Shown one piece after another: positions 28,394-38,965 of a DNA stretch of 64,000 nucleotides (its first letter is position 1; the number at the start of each line of letters is the position of its first letter). A program made the position numbers and the translations under genes. Below the pieces are notes generated by a model, which was not told where the DNA came from, did not search any database, and saw only the letters and a list, made by a program, of their open reading frames with translations. The stretch comes from an uncultured Desulfobulbus sp. (GTDB taxonomy: Bacteria > Desulfobacterota > Desulfobulbia > Desulfobulbales > Desulfobulbaceae), in the NCBI RefSeq assembly GCF_963665445.1, contig NZ_OY762276.1, positions 652,001 to 716,000 of the forward strand. The letters are read 5' to 3'.

Positions 28394-28940
28394 TGCACCC
28401 GTTGGCGATGGTGCCTTGGGATTTTGAAAGTCGTTGCGCAAGATTTTCCGCAAACAGTGCATCAGCGCTGCTGGGTCCATAAAACAGCCAATGTGCTCAA
28501 CAAGCTCCCCAAAATGGTCCAGCCAAAAGTCAAGCAGGCGTTGCACGAGATCTGGATGGCGCCGACAAAGAAGGACGCCTTTGATGCCTTCGAAACAACC
28601 CCTCCACGCTTATTCAGGGAAGTATCCCAAAGCTCTGGAATGCCTGGAGAAAGGTAAAGAAGAGTTGCTTGCTTTCTACGATTTTCCTGCAGATCACTGG
28701 CAACACATTCGGACATCCAACCCGATTGAATCGACCTTCGCCACTGTTCAGCTGAGAACGTCCAAGACCCGTGGATGCGTTGCCCGTCAGACGATCCTGG
28801 CCATGGTATATAAGCTGGGCATGAGTGTAGAGAAAAAGTGGCAAAACCTGAGAGGATTCAAGCTGCTTACCGATGTAAATACGCGGTGTCAAGTTCAAGG
28901 ATGGGGAACCTGTCACCCCTTTAACAGAAAGCGAACTTAA
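28394..28940 (+). pseudogene. IS256-family transposase fragment (C-terminal half)
   Basis: The mutator-type signature HQRCWVHKTANVLNKLPKMV is followed, after a frameshift near 28600, by KYPKALECLEKGKEELLAFY, IRTSNPIESTFATVQLRTSK and GMSVEKKWQNLRGFKLL. The N-terminal half with the first catalytic Asp is absent, and an early stop interrupts ALGF. Other IS fragments flank it directly on both sides. Confidence 0.85.
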
Positions 28941-28979
28941 CAGGGCCATCGCATGAAAGCTATTCCTAAACACCAAACT

Positions 28980-29872
28980 TGACTATAACTCGCCCTTCGT
29001 TCCATGTGTCTTGGGACGTGGTGGCTGATGCCGTAAGTTGGGCCATCAAATGGGGGGGGGAGCGACGGGATCTCGATAACGTCACCGCCATTGGCGTTGA
29101 TGAAATTCAGTACAGAAAAGGGCAGCGTTACTTGACCCTGATATACCAAATCGACAAACATTGCCGGCGCGTTTTTGGATTGGCAAGAACCGTGAGAAAA
29201 TGACTCTTCGTGAATTTTGCGATTTCATGGGACGGGAGAGCGCTGTAAATCGATAGAATTCATTTGTTCGGACATGTGGCAACCCTACATTGCCATCATA
29301 GCCGAAAAAATGAGCGGAGCCCTCCATGTCCTGGATCGTTTTCACATAGTCGCCAATCTCAACAAAGCCGTTGACGAGGTTCGTCGCGCCGAGGTGAAAA
29401 AGCTCAAAGATGAAGGGACGCCTGCATATTTGAAGAAAAGCCGCTGGCTGTTCCTGAAAAAGAAAAAACGGGTACGCAGTAAAGCTAGAAGCCGCTTGCG
29501 GGAGCTGTTAACGATGAACCTCCGGGGACGGTAAAGCTTATTTGTTTAAAGAGGATTTTGATCATTTATGGACCTTAAAATGCCCAGTTTGGGCAGGGCA
29601 TTTTATCGACGACTGGACACGGGATGTTATGCGGCATCGAAGCCTTCCAGAATTGAAACAATATGCTCGCACCATCCGTGATCACAAGGCGCTCATCCTC
29701 AACTATTTTCGGGCAAAAAAAGAGTATTCATCGGGTACGGTTGAGGGCTTTAACAACAAAGCAAAACTGACAATCAGAAAATCCTACGGATTTTGGAGTG
29801 ATAATATCAGAGAAATCGCCCTGTAGCATACACTTGGCAACTTACCCCTGCCAGAGTTCACCCACAGATTTC
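28980..29872 (+). pseudogene. ISL3-family transposase fragment (ISL3-b)
   Basis: Three frames in series read SFHVSWDVVADAVSWAIKW, VTAIGVDEIQYRKGQRYLTL, then (after a frameshift near 29203) EFICSDMWQPYIAIIAEKMS and LHVLDRFHIVANLNKAVDEV. After a stop near 29533 come WAGHFIDDWTRDVMRHRSLP and GFNNKAKLTIRKSYGF. It is an ISL3 transposase lacking its N-terminus and diverged from the other ISL3 copies in the window. Confidence 0.88.
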
Positions 29873-31683
29873 TCTGAAAAGGCCTTAAAAAAAGCCGCTG
29901 CGTATTTTACCAAGGAGTCGCTGCCCGGTACGCGGTAATCGAACAGCTTTGTTCGAAGTATCCGATTCCTCGGATGTGCCGGGTTCTGGAGGTTTCCACC
30001 AGTGGCTATTATGCCTGGTTGAAACGACCAGGATCGCCTCGACAAAAAGAGGAAAAACGGCTCGAACTCGAAATTATTGCGGCTCATCAGCGAACTCAAG
30101 AAACCTACGGCCCTGAACGCCTGCAAAAAGATCTGGCCGATCATAATGTTATTATCGGAGTTCATCGCATCAAGAGGATTCGCAGGAAGTTGGGCTTGCG
30201 TTGCAAGCAGGTCAAGAAGTTGAAAGCAACCACGAATTCAAACCATACGTTGCCGGTCGCTGAAAACCTTCTGGATCAGAAGTTTATCACGGATGCCCCG
30301 AATCAGGCCTGGGCGACAGGAATAACCTACATATCTACAGCCGAAGGGTGGTTGTATCTCGCCGGCCATAAAGATCTTTGGTTCGTCAGCAGAATCTGTG
30401 GGTAGCCTTGGGTGTGGGTAGGTCACCAAGTGCATGATATAAAGCGATTTTTAATCCATCGTACGTGCGAAAACCATAGGATCGCTTTGTAACCACCTTT
30501 GCTTTGTTGTTAAAGCCCTCCACACAGCATAGCCGTCAGGCTAAGGAGAAGACTCCAAGGGAGTGGTTGTATTCAGACAATTAGGCGCTACAAAACCGTC
30601 AAAGCCCCAGCCTCATAATGGCACCCTTTCTACCCGAGAATGATTACTAATCACTCTCGGAGATTGATGTTGAAGTTTTGCTAAATATAGCCCTTTTTTC
30701 AGCAATTTGCATCATTTTTTACCATTAGGAGAGTAGGAGATAAGGAATATCGGCTGATTGAAGAATCTATCAGGAAACAGCTTCACTGCTTCTTTACCGC
30801 GCAGGAAATCGACCTGTTAGCTCGTAAGAGCAAGTTCGTTCAGCGGTCAAGCGTGCTTGGTGGATTCACTTTTCTCTGCCTGCTGGCTTTTAATAGCGAT
30901 GCTTTGGCTTTTGAGAGTCTCAACGATCTCACCGTTAAGCTGGAATTGGACCATGCCCTATGCATAAAAAAACAATCCCTGGATGAGCGCTTCAATCAGC
31001 ATGCGGTTTCGTTTCTCACAGCAGCCCTTTCAGAGTTGTTTAACAAGCAGTTGTCAGAGGGAAAATCGCTGTTGATGAGTTGTGATCAGTTTGCAAGGAT
31101 TTTGATTAAAGATTCTGTTTGTTTTCAAATAGATCAATCTTTATCCAAGTATTACCCCGGTAGCGGCGGCAGTGGCTCTGCGGCCAGTGTCAGAATCCAG
31201 TTTGAATATGATTTAGTGTCCGGCAGAATCGTTGATCTCAGCCTGAATGCGTTTAACGACCAGGATGCAACCAATTCAACGCTGACCATTGATGTTGTCA
31301 GAGAAGGTGACCTTGTTATTCGCGACCTCGCTTACATGCATATATCTGCATTGCGAGGTATCTTGCAGAACCTTGGTGACTTTTTGTGCCGCCTGCAGGC
31401 CAACAAGCAGGTGTATCAACTTCGAGGCAAGAAAAAGCTTGAGCTGAATTTTTCCCGGATTGTTCGAGCCATGACCGATGCAGGAATTGAAAAAATTGAA
31501 GACAGAGTATTCCTTGACCGGGATCTGACATTAGAGGTTCGCCTCTTTGTTTATCTGTTACCTGAAAGCGTCTACCAGGAACGAATGCGCAAGGCCAACC
31601 TGAATGCCCAAAAGAAAGGGCGGCAAATAGGGAAAGAATTCGTAACTATTCAGCTCACCATGCTGAATTTGTTAAAAAAGTGC

Positions 31684-31712
31684 TTGACATGGTTTTCGGT
31701 TAAATTTTGTAT
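31684..31712 (+). promoter_or_regulatory. Candidate sigma-70 promoter of IS66-a transposase
   Basis: TTGACA (31684-31689) and TTGTAT (31707-31712) are separated by 17 bp. They are placed about 200 bp upstream of the transposase start, inside the IS. Confidence 0.5.
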
Positions 31713-31910
31713 TTTCCAGTGCGATTGGCAAACTGCCCAATTCCCCCCATTGAAGCACCGCTACGGCCTTTTGGTGCATGTTGAGCGAGGGCACGCGGCA
31801 GGCGGATCGCAGAAAAAATTACAAACCGTCCCAGGGGTAATTTTGGGACTAAAATTTCGATTTTAAAACCCGTGGTATAGTGTCGGCAAGACACAAACAC
31901 GGGGGGTGGA

Positions 31911-33350
31911 GTGACAATCGATAACATCAATGTAGAAGAGACAATCCAGCGGGTTACCAGCTTGATAGCCGCTGAGCAGGATCTTTCACCGGCGTTGAAA
32001 AGCAGCCTGGAAGTTCTGTTGCTCTTGGTTTCATTGTTGTTGAATCGCCTTGGTTTCAATAGCAAAAACAGTAGCAAGCCGCCGTCGACCGATCCTTTCC
32101 GCACTAAAAAACCTCGTTCTGCGAGTGGTCGCAAACCCGGCGGTCAGCCTGGTCATGCTGGAACGACACTGAGACCTGTCAGTGATCCCGATATCATCAA
32201 GGAGATTGTTATCGATCGCAGCCTGCTTCCCCCTGGGCGCTATCGCAGCAGCGGCCACGAGGCACGCCAGGTCATTGACCTGGACATCACCACCCTGGTG
32301 ACCGAATGGCGTGCCGAGATCGTGGTGGATGAACAGGGCAGACGTCATGTCGCACCGTTTCCGGAAGGGATCACCAGGCCGGTACAGTATGGCATCGGCG
32401 TGAAGGTCAATGTTGTGTATATGTCGCAGTTCCAGATGGTGCCATATAATCGGATCGAGGACCACTTCCTGGAGCAGATGGGTATTCCGGTCAGTAGCGG
32501 TTCCATTGTCAATTTCAACCGTGACGCCTTTGATCGTCTGGCCTTCTTCGAGCAGTGGGTGCAAAAGGCGTTGCAACAAGAGGGCTTGCTTCATGTCGAC
32601 GAGACAGGGATCAACATCGGTGGCAAACGATGCTGGCTGCATAATGTTTCCAGTCTTGGGTTAAGCCATTTCGCTCCCCATGCAAAACGGGGCGGTGAGG
32701 CAATAGAGTCCATCGGTATCCTCCAAGGTTTCCACGGGATACTCTGCCACGATCACTGGAAACCCTATTTCCATTACGGCCGGGTTCATGCCTTGTGCAA
32801 TGCGCACCATTTGCGTGAACTGGAACGGGCCTGGGAGCAAGATGGTCAACAATGGGCCCAGCAGCTCAGCCTGCTGCTCAAGGAGGCCAATGAGATGGTC
32901 CATGGCGCTGGCGGATGTCTCGATTCCGCCACGGCAGAGCAGTACAGGGTGCGATATCGAGAACTCTTGCAACAAGCCGAACTGGAATGCCCGGCACCGG
33001 CTCCTAAGCTCAACAACGGAAAACGGGGACGAATAGCCAAATCGAAATCCAGAAACCTGCTGGAGCGATTACAGAGCTTTGAAAACGACGTTCTTCGGTT
33101 CTTGGACGATCCGCTGGTGCCTTTCACCAATAACCAGGCAGAAAATGACCTGCGGATGATCAAGGTGCAGCAGAAGGTGACAGGGTGCTTCCGTTCAATG
33201 GAAGGTGCAGAGACTTTCTGCCGTATCCGTAGCTACATCACGACCTGTAGAAAACAAGGCATTACTGCGTCCAAAGCACTGCGCTTACTCTTCCAGGGCA
33301 GATGGCCCGATTTTATGAGTACGCTTGTGGTTTCGGTTTGTGCTGAATAG
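31911..33350 (+). CDS. IS66-family transposase
   Basis: The 479-aa frame is intact from GTG 31911, preceded by GGGGGGTGGA. The N-terminal helical region LLLNRLGFNSKNSSKPPSTD precedes KPGGQPGHAGTTL, the classic IS66 motif. The DDE core has LLHVDETGINIGGKRCWLHN, GILCHDHWKPYFHY, HALCNAHHLRELERAWEQDG and the C-terminal VPFTNNQAENDLRMIKVQQK with the catalytic Glu. Intact ends and duplications suggest recent activity. It is the innermost layer of the four-level nest. Confidence 0.95.
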   Translation: MTIDNINVEETIQRVTSLIAAEQDLSPALKSSLEVLLLLVSLLLNRLGFNSKNSSKPPSTDPFRTKKPRSASGRKPGGQPGHAGTTLRPVSDPDIIKEIVIDRSLLPPGRYRSSGHEARQVIDLDITTLVTEWRAEIVVDEQGRRHVAPFPEGITRPVQYGIGVKVNVVYMSQFQMVPYNRIEDHFLEQMGIPVSSGSIVNFNRDAFDRLAFFEQWVQKALQQEGLLHVDETGINIGGKRCWLHNVSSLGLSHFAPHAKRGGEAIESIGILQGFHGILCHDHWKPYFHYGRVHALCNAHHLRELERAWEQDGQQWAQQLSLLLKEANEMVHGAGGCLDSATAEQYRVRYRELLQQAELECPAPAPKLNNGKRGRIAKSKSRNLLERLQSFENDVLRFLDDPLVPFTNNQAENDLRMIKVQQKVTGCFRSMEGAETFCRIRSYITTCRKQGITASKALRLLFQGRWPDFMSTLVVSVCAE

Positions 33351-35756
33351 TTACAAGAATTCAAAGCCCGAGCAAGGCTCAATCTGTTCATCACCTCCGC
33401 CTCAGAGGAGTTGCTTGATATTGAAAATGCGTGGAAGGCATACACGTTGCGCTGGCAAATCGAGCTTGTCTTTAAGACCTTGAAATCACTGTGGAAAATC
33501 GAAAAGGTCAAAAAGGTGAAAAAGGAACGCCTTGAATGCTATATTTACTCGAAATTATTCATTATTGTACTCAGCCTGAACATGTTATGGATAACGCATA
33601 ACCTCATGCGCGGGCTGTACGGTAAAAATCTCAGTTTCTACAAAGCTTTAAAGACCTGGATAAGATCTCTTGGCCGGTTCAAAGAGGCGTTTTTCACCGG
33701 AATAGAAGCTGTGACCAATTTGTTAAAAAAATTTCTCGAGCTGAGTTGCCGGAAACATTTGTTGGAGAAGAGAAAAAATGGAAACTATTCTCCGGAAATT
33801 GTTCAAGGCATTTTTATCTTGAGAATCGAAGGGGAGCCAATACCATGTGCGGCATAATCAATGCCGCCATGGCTTCGCCTGACGGCTATGCTCCACACAG
33901 CCCAGGGCAATCGTATTTTTTGCACGGAACCAGTTGAGCAGGAGGGGGCGGTGAGCTCTCAACATTTTGGCAACCTTCTTCATCGGTTTGATTTTGGATC
34001 GCATGGTTCTTGTGCACCAGGCATCAAGGAACTTCCCAGCCCAAGCCGGTGAACTGTAGCCCCAAAATCGCTGGAAATCTTCCTTAAGCAAGTAGGCGCG
34101 GACGGTTCTGAGGTTGCATGCGAGCAGATCCTTGAGCCTGTCCACCTGTTTTTCGGTCAAATTTTTAGGACGTTTCAAAAGGCACCAACGGCTCTTTGTA
34201 AGGAGAGGTTCTTTCCCCTTCTTCTTGAGTTCCTTGGTCTCATCGGCTCTGACCTCGTCGATAGCCTTGCTCATGTGGCTCATGATATGAAACCGGTCGA
34301 GAATATTGACTGCACCCGTTGCCTTCTCGGCAATGACAGCCAGATAGGGCTTCCACATGTCACTGCAGATAAAGCGCAATTGTCGAGACCTTGCAGCGCC
34401 GAGCCAATCGAAAAATTCTCTGAAAGTTTTGGCGGTACGGTCTGGCCCGATCCAAAGCAGGCGCCTTTTTCCCTGATCAAGCTGATACACCAGGGTAACA
34501 AACTTGTCCTTGCGTTTGCGCCAGCAAATTTCGTCGATGCCAATGGCTGAGATACCATCGATATCACGATGAGCGAGCCCCCAATTGACCGCCATTTCCA
34601 CCGACCTGAAGACCGTATCCCAACTGGTTTGAAAGACTTCGGCCACTTCCTTCCAGCTCAATCGCTTGCACCAAGTGGCAAGAAACCAGGCGTAAGAGAG
34701 TGTGAGATGGCTTTTTCCTACGGCCCACGGCAACTTTTCGACCTTGACGCCACAGGTTGGGCACTGCACACGCCGTGGTGCATAAAGGAAATACACCGGT
34801 ATGCCCCACAGGGGGACAAAAGCAAAAGTTCTGGCGCGCAGAGTGTCGTACCCCGGTCGCCTCTCGCCACACTTGGAACAGATGGGTTTACTACCGGCTT
34901 GAGGCCGCAACGTTATCACCAATGCCGCTGGTCCGGAACCACGCCATCTACAGGTGTCATAGATAAAACCCGGTTGTTTTTCGATACGGTTCAAGATAGT
35001 CTTAACGTGCATCCTGTCTGAGCTAAACTGAGGAGTTTTTGGAAGAAACTTTCCCCGGCAAGGTAAGGCAGGATGCATTTTATGAAAACCCCATAACAGG
35101 TCATTGGCAATAGCATGGAGCCCCGACTCTATCAAGGCCAAGCCCTGCGGGTGTGCGCTGTGCGCACAGCCTTGACAGAGCCGAGCCTCCACGCTCATCC
35201 TGAAAGTGGCAAGGGTGACGGGGCGGCAGGTGCCCCCCTCACCTCCGGAGGGGCTCAGGTTCTGGGGCTTATTTTCAAAGAACTACCCACAAATTCTGCG
35301 GACGAGGCAGATCTTTTTATGGGAGAAGTTGTGGGCTACGTCATTGGTGAGCGTATGACGAAGAACCCGGTTTCCCAATCGTTGCTTCGGGCCGTCGCTG
35401 ACAAAAAGCCTACGGCTTGAATGATTCATCATTCCGACCGTGGCAGCCAGTACGGCGCCGCTGAGTACCAAACTTCTTGAGCAGTTCAAAATGCGGGCAT
35501 CAATGAGCCGCCGGGGTAACTGCTATGAGAACGCGCCGTTCGAAAGCTTCTAGGGCGTCTTGAAAAATGAACTTGTTCATCATCGTCGTTATGCCACCAG
35601 ACAGGATGCCATAAGAGAGTCACGACGTACATCGAAGTCTTTTACAATCGACAACGACGGCAGAAGAGGCTTGGTTATCTCTCGCCAGCAGCTTATGAGC
35701 AAAAATATTTCAAAGCACAACTTACAGCTTAATGATTTTGGTGTCCGCTATTGACG

Positions 35757-36032
35757 ACCGACCTCAGATGCCTGGTGTACAAGAACCATGCGTTCCAAAA
35801 TCAAACAGATGAAGAAGGTTGTCCAAATGTTGAGAGCTCACCGCCCCCTCCTGCTCAACTGGTTTTGTGCAAAAAATACGATTGCCCTTGGCTGGAGGGC
35901 TTTAACAACAAGGCAAAGGTGGTTACCAAACGATCCTATGGATTTTGCACGTACGATGGGCTGAAAAGTCTTTTATATCATGGGGTTGGTGACCTGCCAA
36001 TACCCCAGGGTGCCCACAGATTCTGTTGAGGA
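35757..36032 (+). pseudogene. ISL3-family transposase C-terminal fragment (ISL3-c)
   Basis: The frame AWCTRTMRSKIKQMKKVVQM, LRAHRPLLLNWFCAKNTIAL, then shifted LEGFNNKAKVVTKRSYGFCT and GVGDLPIPQGAHRFC reads to a stop. The last 25 bp (GCCCACAGATTCTGTTGAGG plus AACC) are the ISL3 right end. Only the final third of the gene remains, abutting the end of IS3-b. Confidence 0.88.
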
Positions 36033-36331
36033 ACCCATTTTTTTTTTAGCGCTTCCTCAAACACCACTTTCGAGCATAACTATTTCTCGGGACCTGACTG
36101 GTTAGGACTACATGTCTATTGTTTTTTCCGGCTTTATTTTTTCCCTCAGATACGCATACTTCGGAAGAGCCAAAATTTGTTAACCGAATATTCTCGCTAA
36201 AAGAGGTGACCGATGATAAAAATTAAAAGACAATAAATTTTGGCAATCGCTATCTGAAGGTATATTAATTTAAGATCACTGATTAGCTTAAGTTGTTGAA
36301 ATTATACAGAATTTAATTTATGGAGGTGGGG
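36033..36331. other. AT-rich upstream region of the beta-helix gene
   Basis: About 300 bp of low-GC DNA follows the ISL3 end. It presumably carries the promoter of the next gene. I see no gene or repeat. Confidence 0.4.
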
Positions 36332-38854
36332 GTGAAAAAGAATAACTATTATTTAATTTTTATATTTTTCTTGATTGTTTCTGCTTTGATTAATTTTCAT
36401 TGTAATGAAGTTTATTCTAGAAATATTATTGTAGATAATAAGCGTGATTATTCAAGCGATTCTAATATTGGAACAGAAGATAGCCCATTGAAAACGATAA
36501 ATTATGCTGCTAGCATTGCAGTGCCTGGTGATGTGGTCATTGTTCATGAAGGTGTTTATAGAGAAACTGTAAATTTAAAAAAATCAGGTGGGCAAAGTAT
36601 GCCTATTATTTTCAGGGCATCAGAAGGAGATAAGGTAATAATTTCAGGTTGTGATTTAGTTAAAAATAGTTGGGAAAAATATTCAAATGATATTTATCAA
36701 ACCACTTTAAATGATAAAATTGAGCAGATATTTGTTGATGGTAAGATGATGGTTGAGGCGAGGTGGCCGAATATTGATCCTAATGATATTATGTCAAAAT
36801 CATTTGGTGTTTCTGAGCTGGGGACAGATCAGTGTAAATTGTACTTATCAAATAATTGTAACGGTGAATTAGTAGGGGCTAATATTCAAATATGGCCTGG
36901 AGCTGGGTGGTACACTTCGACTCGTAAAATTGAACAATGTATTGATGGTAAATCAGTAATATTTGACGACTGCTATCCTTTAGTTGGTAGTAATTATCAC
37001 GATTCGACAGCATATATTCCACGTCCTGGTAACAATTATATTATTTACGGAGCTCTAGAACTATTGGATTCTCCAGGTGAATGGTATTATGATTCGAATT
37101 TAAATTTAATATATTTATGGACATTAAATGATGATAATCCTTCTGTTCACGAAATTGAATTTAAAAAACGTAATTATGCATTTATCGGCAGTGGAGTAAA
37201 TTATATTCAAATCGATGGTTTTGAAATATTTGCTTCATCAATTAATCTAAATAATTCATCGAATAATTTAATTAAAAATTGTAAATTGAGATATGTTAAC
37301 CATGAAAGATTGTTTCCAGTCAATAACGTTACTTCATCAGATATGCTCTTGTCTGGAAACAGTAATGTAGTGGAAGATTGTAGTTTTGGTTATAGTGGAA
37401 CTTCATTGTTGAAACTTCGTGGAACGGATAATAAAATATTAAACTCAATTTTTTTTGACGGAAATTATTTGGGAAGTTACTTAGGTGTTATTGATATTAA
37501 TGATTCAGTTGGAACTGAAATTTCCCACTGCCGTATTGTTCGGGGCGGTAGAGATCTTATCCAAATGCATAATGCCAAAAAAGCAAAAATAATTTATAAT
37601 GATCTATCAAGGGGGAATATTTTTAACAACGATTCAGGGGCAATATATGCGTGGGGGACGGATGGCGAAGGCTCAATAATAGGATGGAATTGGATACATC
37701 ATAATTTAGGGATGAATACGGTTGGAGTGTATTTAGATAATTTTTGCAAAAATTTTGTTATCAACAATAATTATATATCTTATAATTCTTTAGCTGCAAT
37801 TGCTCTTAACAGCTCATCGCTGAATAATAAAATTGTTAATAATACAATAATTAGAAATAAAAATCATTTTAGCGTGTTTACATATAGTGGTTATGAGCCG
37901 AGCCAATCTGGTGTTGTTATTGCTAATAATATTATTGATGGGTATTTAAATTTAACAAATGAAAGTGTTTTTGTGCAAGGAGTGCTTGGCCCTTATATTA
38001 GTAATAATGAAAGTTGTCCTTTGGGTAAAGATGGAGTCCCGGTTGGAAACTCCTGTGCTATTGATAATGGAATAGTTGTACCAGGTGTGAATGATTCTTT
38101 CTACGGAGAAGCTCCAGATATTGGCGCTTATGAGCATGGGGTTGATGCCTGGATTGCAGGCCCAGTGTGGAAGGAGGTTGATGAACCGATGACAGAAAGA
38201 ATTAATCTCGCCTTTGCCCCAATGCAAGATATTACTGAAGAAACGATGATCACTGATGGATTAATTTTATGGTTAAATGCAAACAAATCACAAAATTTTA
38301 TATTTAACAACGAAGGCTATATAGATAAATGGTTAGATTCCTCTGGTGGTAATGCCATTATATACGGTGATGTCAATTCATTGCAATTAGTTGAAAGTGT
38401 AAATAATAAAATGAATGCAGTGAAATTTTCAGGAAAATCCATGCTGAAAATATTTGATTTGATGGAGTGGCTAGGCCCAATTTCTGTATTTATTGTGAGT
38501 GAAGCTAGTGATATTGCCAATGATACTTGGCAAAGACTTGCATCTTCATGGAAAGGTGATGGCGATGATTGGATTTCACCTAATTGGATTATCTTAAGAC
38601 CTGGTGATGGTGACTCTATATTATATAAACCTACTCTTCTTAAGGTTAAATTTGAACAAAATAAGGGCTTGTCAAACTTGTGTATTGGTGGGACTGCTGC
38701 GCGAGAATCACAAAAGTTTTCTGGAAATATACAGGAAATTATAATTTACAATAGAATTTTAGGGATAGAGGAGGAATATAGGATAACTCAGTATTTAAAA
38801 AGTAAATGGAAGTTGTCTCCTGCACCTGCGGTATATTCTATAAAGGCGCAATGA
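36332..38854 (+). CDS. Secreted right-handed beta-helix protein with LamG-like C-terminal domain
   Basis: The product is 840 aa from GTG 36332, four bases after GGAGGT; ATG 36320 overlaps that site. A signal peptide (KKNNYYLIFIFFLIVSALIN) is followed by a DUF1565/pectate-lyase-like entry (NIGTEDSPLKTINYAASIA, PGDVVIVHEGVYRETVNLKK). A parallel beta-helix of N-rich rungs comes next (NNSSNNLIKNCKLRYVNHE, AKIIYNDLSRGNIFNNDSGA, NNNYISYNSLAAIALNSSS). From about residue 645 a jelly-roll domain begins, DGLILWLNANKSQNFIF and IDKWLDSSGG, a LamG pattern. A role as polysaccharide lyase, epimerase or adhesin in glycan processing is inferred. Strongly AT-rich codon use sets it apart from gmd/fcl. Confidence 0.82.
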   Translation: MKKNNYYLIFIFFLIVSALINFHCNEVYSRNIIVDNKRDYSSDSNIGTEDSPLKTINYAASIAVPGDVVIVHEGVYRETVNLKKSGGQSMPIIFRASEGDKVIISGCDLVKNSWEKYSNDIYQTTLNDKIEQIFVDGKMMVEARWPNIDPNDIMSKSFGVSELGTDQCKLYLSNNCNGELVGANIQIWPGAGWYTSTRKIEQCIDGKSVIFDDCYPLVGSNYHDSTAYIPRPGNNYIIYGALELLDSPGEWYYDSNLNLIYLWTLNDDNPSVHEIEFKKRNYAFIGSGVNYIQIDGFEIFASSINLNNSSNNLIKNCKLRYVNHERLFPVNNVTSSDMLLSGNSNVVEDCSFGYSGTSLLKLRGTDNKILNSIFFDGNYLGSYLGVIDINDSVGTEISHCRIVRGGRDLIQMHNAKKAKIIYNDLSRGNIFNNDSGAIYAWGTDGEGSIIGWNWIHHNLGMNTVGVYLDNFCKNFVINNNYISYNSLAAIALNSSSLNNKIVNNTIIRNKNHFSVFTYSGYEPSQSGVVIANNIIDGYLNLTNESVFVQGVLGPYISNNESCPLGKDGVPVGNSCAIDNGIVVPGVNDSFYGEAPDIGAYEHGVDAWIAGPVWKEVDEPMTERINLAFAPMQDITEETMITDGLILWLNANKSQNFIFNNEGYIDKWLDSSGGNAIIYGDVNSLQLVESVNNKMNAVKFSGKSMLKIFDLMEWLGPISVFIVSEASDIANDTWQRLASSWKGDGDDWISPNWIILRPGDGDSILYKPTLLKVKFEQNKGLSNLCIGGTAARESQKFSGNIQEIIIYNRILGIEEEYRITQYLKSKWKLSPAPAVYSIKAQ

Positions 38855-38965
38855 TATTCTCAAGGTTTTGCACGAGCTGGTGAGTTCTCGTAATCAATTT
38901 TCGGCTTTCTCTTATATAATGAGATAGTTATTTCTTTTGTGACTAGCGTCCCGTGGTAATCGAAC

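Larger units (their letters stand above)
31642..33354 (+). mobile_element. IS66-family element IS66-a (single-ORF type), complete
   Basis: The 1713-bp element has ends GTAACTATTCAGCTCA and TGTGCTGAATAGTTAC (16 bp, one mismatch). A perfect 8-bp duplication AAGAATTC lies at 31634-31641 and 33355-33362, the size usual for IS66. It carries only the large transposase gene, without the small tnpA/tnpB genes, as in ISBst12-like members. Confidence 0.95.
30853..33857 (+). pseudogene. IS4-type transposase, copy 1, split by IS66-a
   Basis: The N-terminal part is 30853-31641 (GGFTFLCLLAFNSDALAFES, then YYPGSGGSGSAASVRIQFEY, GDLVIRDLAYMHISAL), the DDE core region. The C-terminal part resumes at 33363 (KARARLNLFITSASEELLDI, ENAWKAYTLRWQIELVFKT with the YREK-like R-Q-I-E motif, LKTWIRSLGRFKEAFFTGI). 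The frame continues upstream of GTG 30853 through EYRLIEESIRKQLHCFFTAQ but reaches a stop without an ATG. See the finding on the T5/T6 run. Confidence 0.92.
30528..33890 (+). mobile_element. IS4-type element, copy 1, interrupted by IS66-a
   Basis: The ends are CATAGCCGTCAGGC and GCCTGACGGCTATG (14-bp perfect inverted repeat). A perfect 10-bp duplication CTCCACACAG lies at 30518-30527 and 33891-33900. Without the inner IS66 and its duplication the element is 1642 bp, close to copy 2 (1634 bp) and copy 3 (1640 bp). The IS66 enters after AAGAATTC at 31634-31641. Confidence 0.95.
30384..35015 (-). pseudogene. ISL3-a transposase, split by the IS4-type insertion
   Basis: The N-terminal part runs from ATG 35015 (MHVKTILNRIEKQPGFIYD) to 33891. 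It has the zinc-finger CSKCGERRPGYDTLRARTF, the DDE domain starting ISAIGIDEICWRKRKDKFVT, FICSDMWKPYLAVIAEK and LDRFHIMSHMSKAIDEVRA. The C-terminal part (GFNNKAKVVTKRSYGF, LYHALGDLPTP) is at 30527-30384. The frame rejoins when the IS4-type element and one 10-bp duplication are removed, so the only serious lesion is the insertion. The long frame visible upstream to 35198 is the IS leader, not protein. Confidence 0.9.
30380..35308 (-). mobile_element. ISL3-family element (ISL3-a) containing nested IS4-type and IS66 elements
   Basis: The terminal inverted repeats are 26 bp (30380-30405 and 35283-35308) with four mismatches; the core is GCAGAATYTGTGGGTAG. A perfect 8-bp duplication AGATCTTT flanks it, as expected for ISL3. 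The transposase is on the minus strand. An IS4-type element is inserted at 30528-33890. The element itself lies inside the IS3-b OrfB. Confidence 0.93.
29876..35740 (+). pseudogene. IS3-family transposase (IS3-b) split by a 4.9-kb nested insertion
   Basis: The left part contains the end of OrfA (KKAAAYFTKESLPGTR) and OrfB to 30379 (MCRVLEVSTSGYYAWLKRPG, AHQRTQETYGPERLQKDLAD, APNQAWATGITYIST). The right part resumes at 35317 in frame as FMGEVVGYVIGERMTKNPVS, then IHHSDRGSQYG, MSRRGNCYENAPFESF and VLKNELVHHRRYATRQDAIR. The break is an ISL3 element with duplication AGATCTTT at 30372-30379 and 35309-35316. In the right part TGA and TAG replace usual Gly and Trp codons and there are frameshifts, so the gene was dead or has since decayed. 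Confidence 0.9.

Noticed and set aside
34998..35198. N-terminal extension of the ISL3-a transposase
   Set aside because: The same leader occurs in ISL3-d and ISL3-e and is non-coding there; MHVKTILN is the common start.
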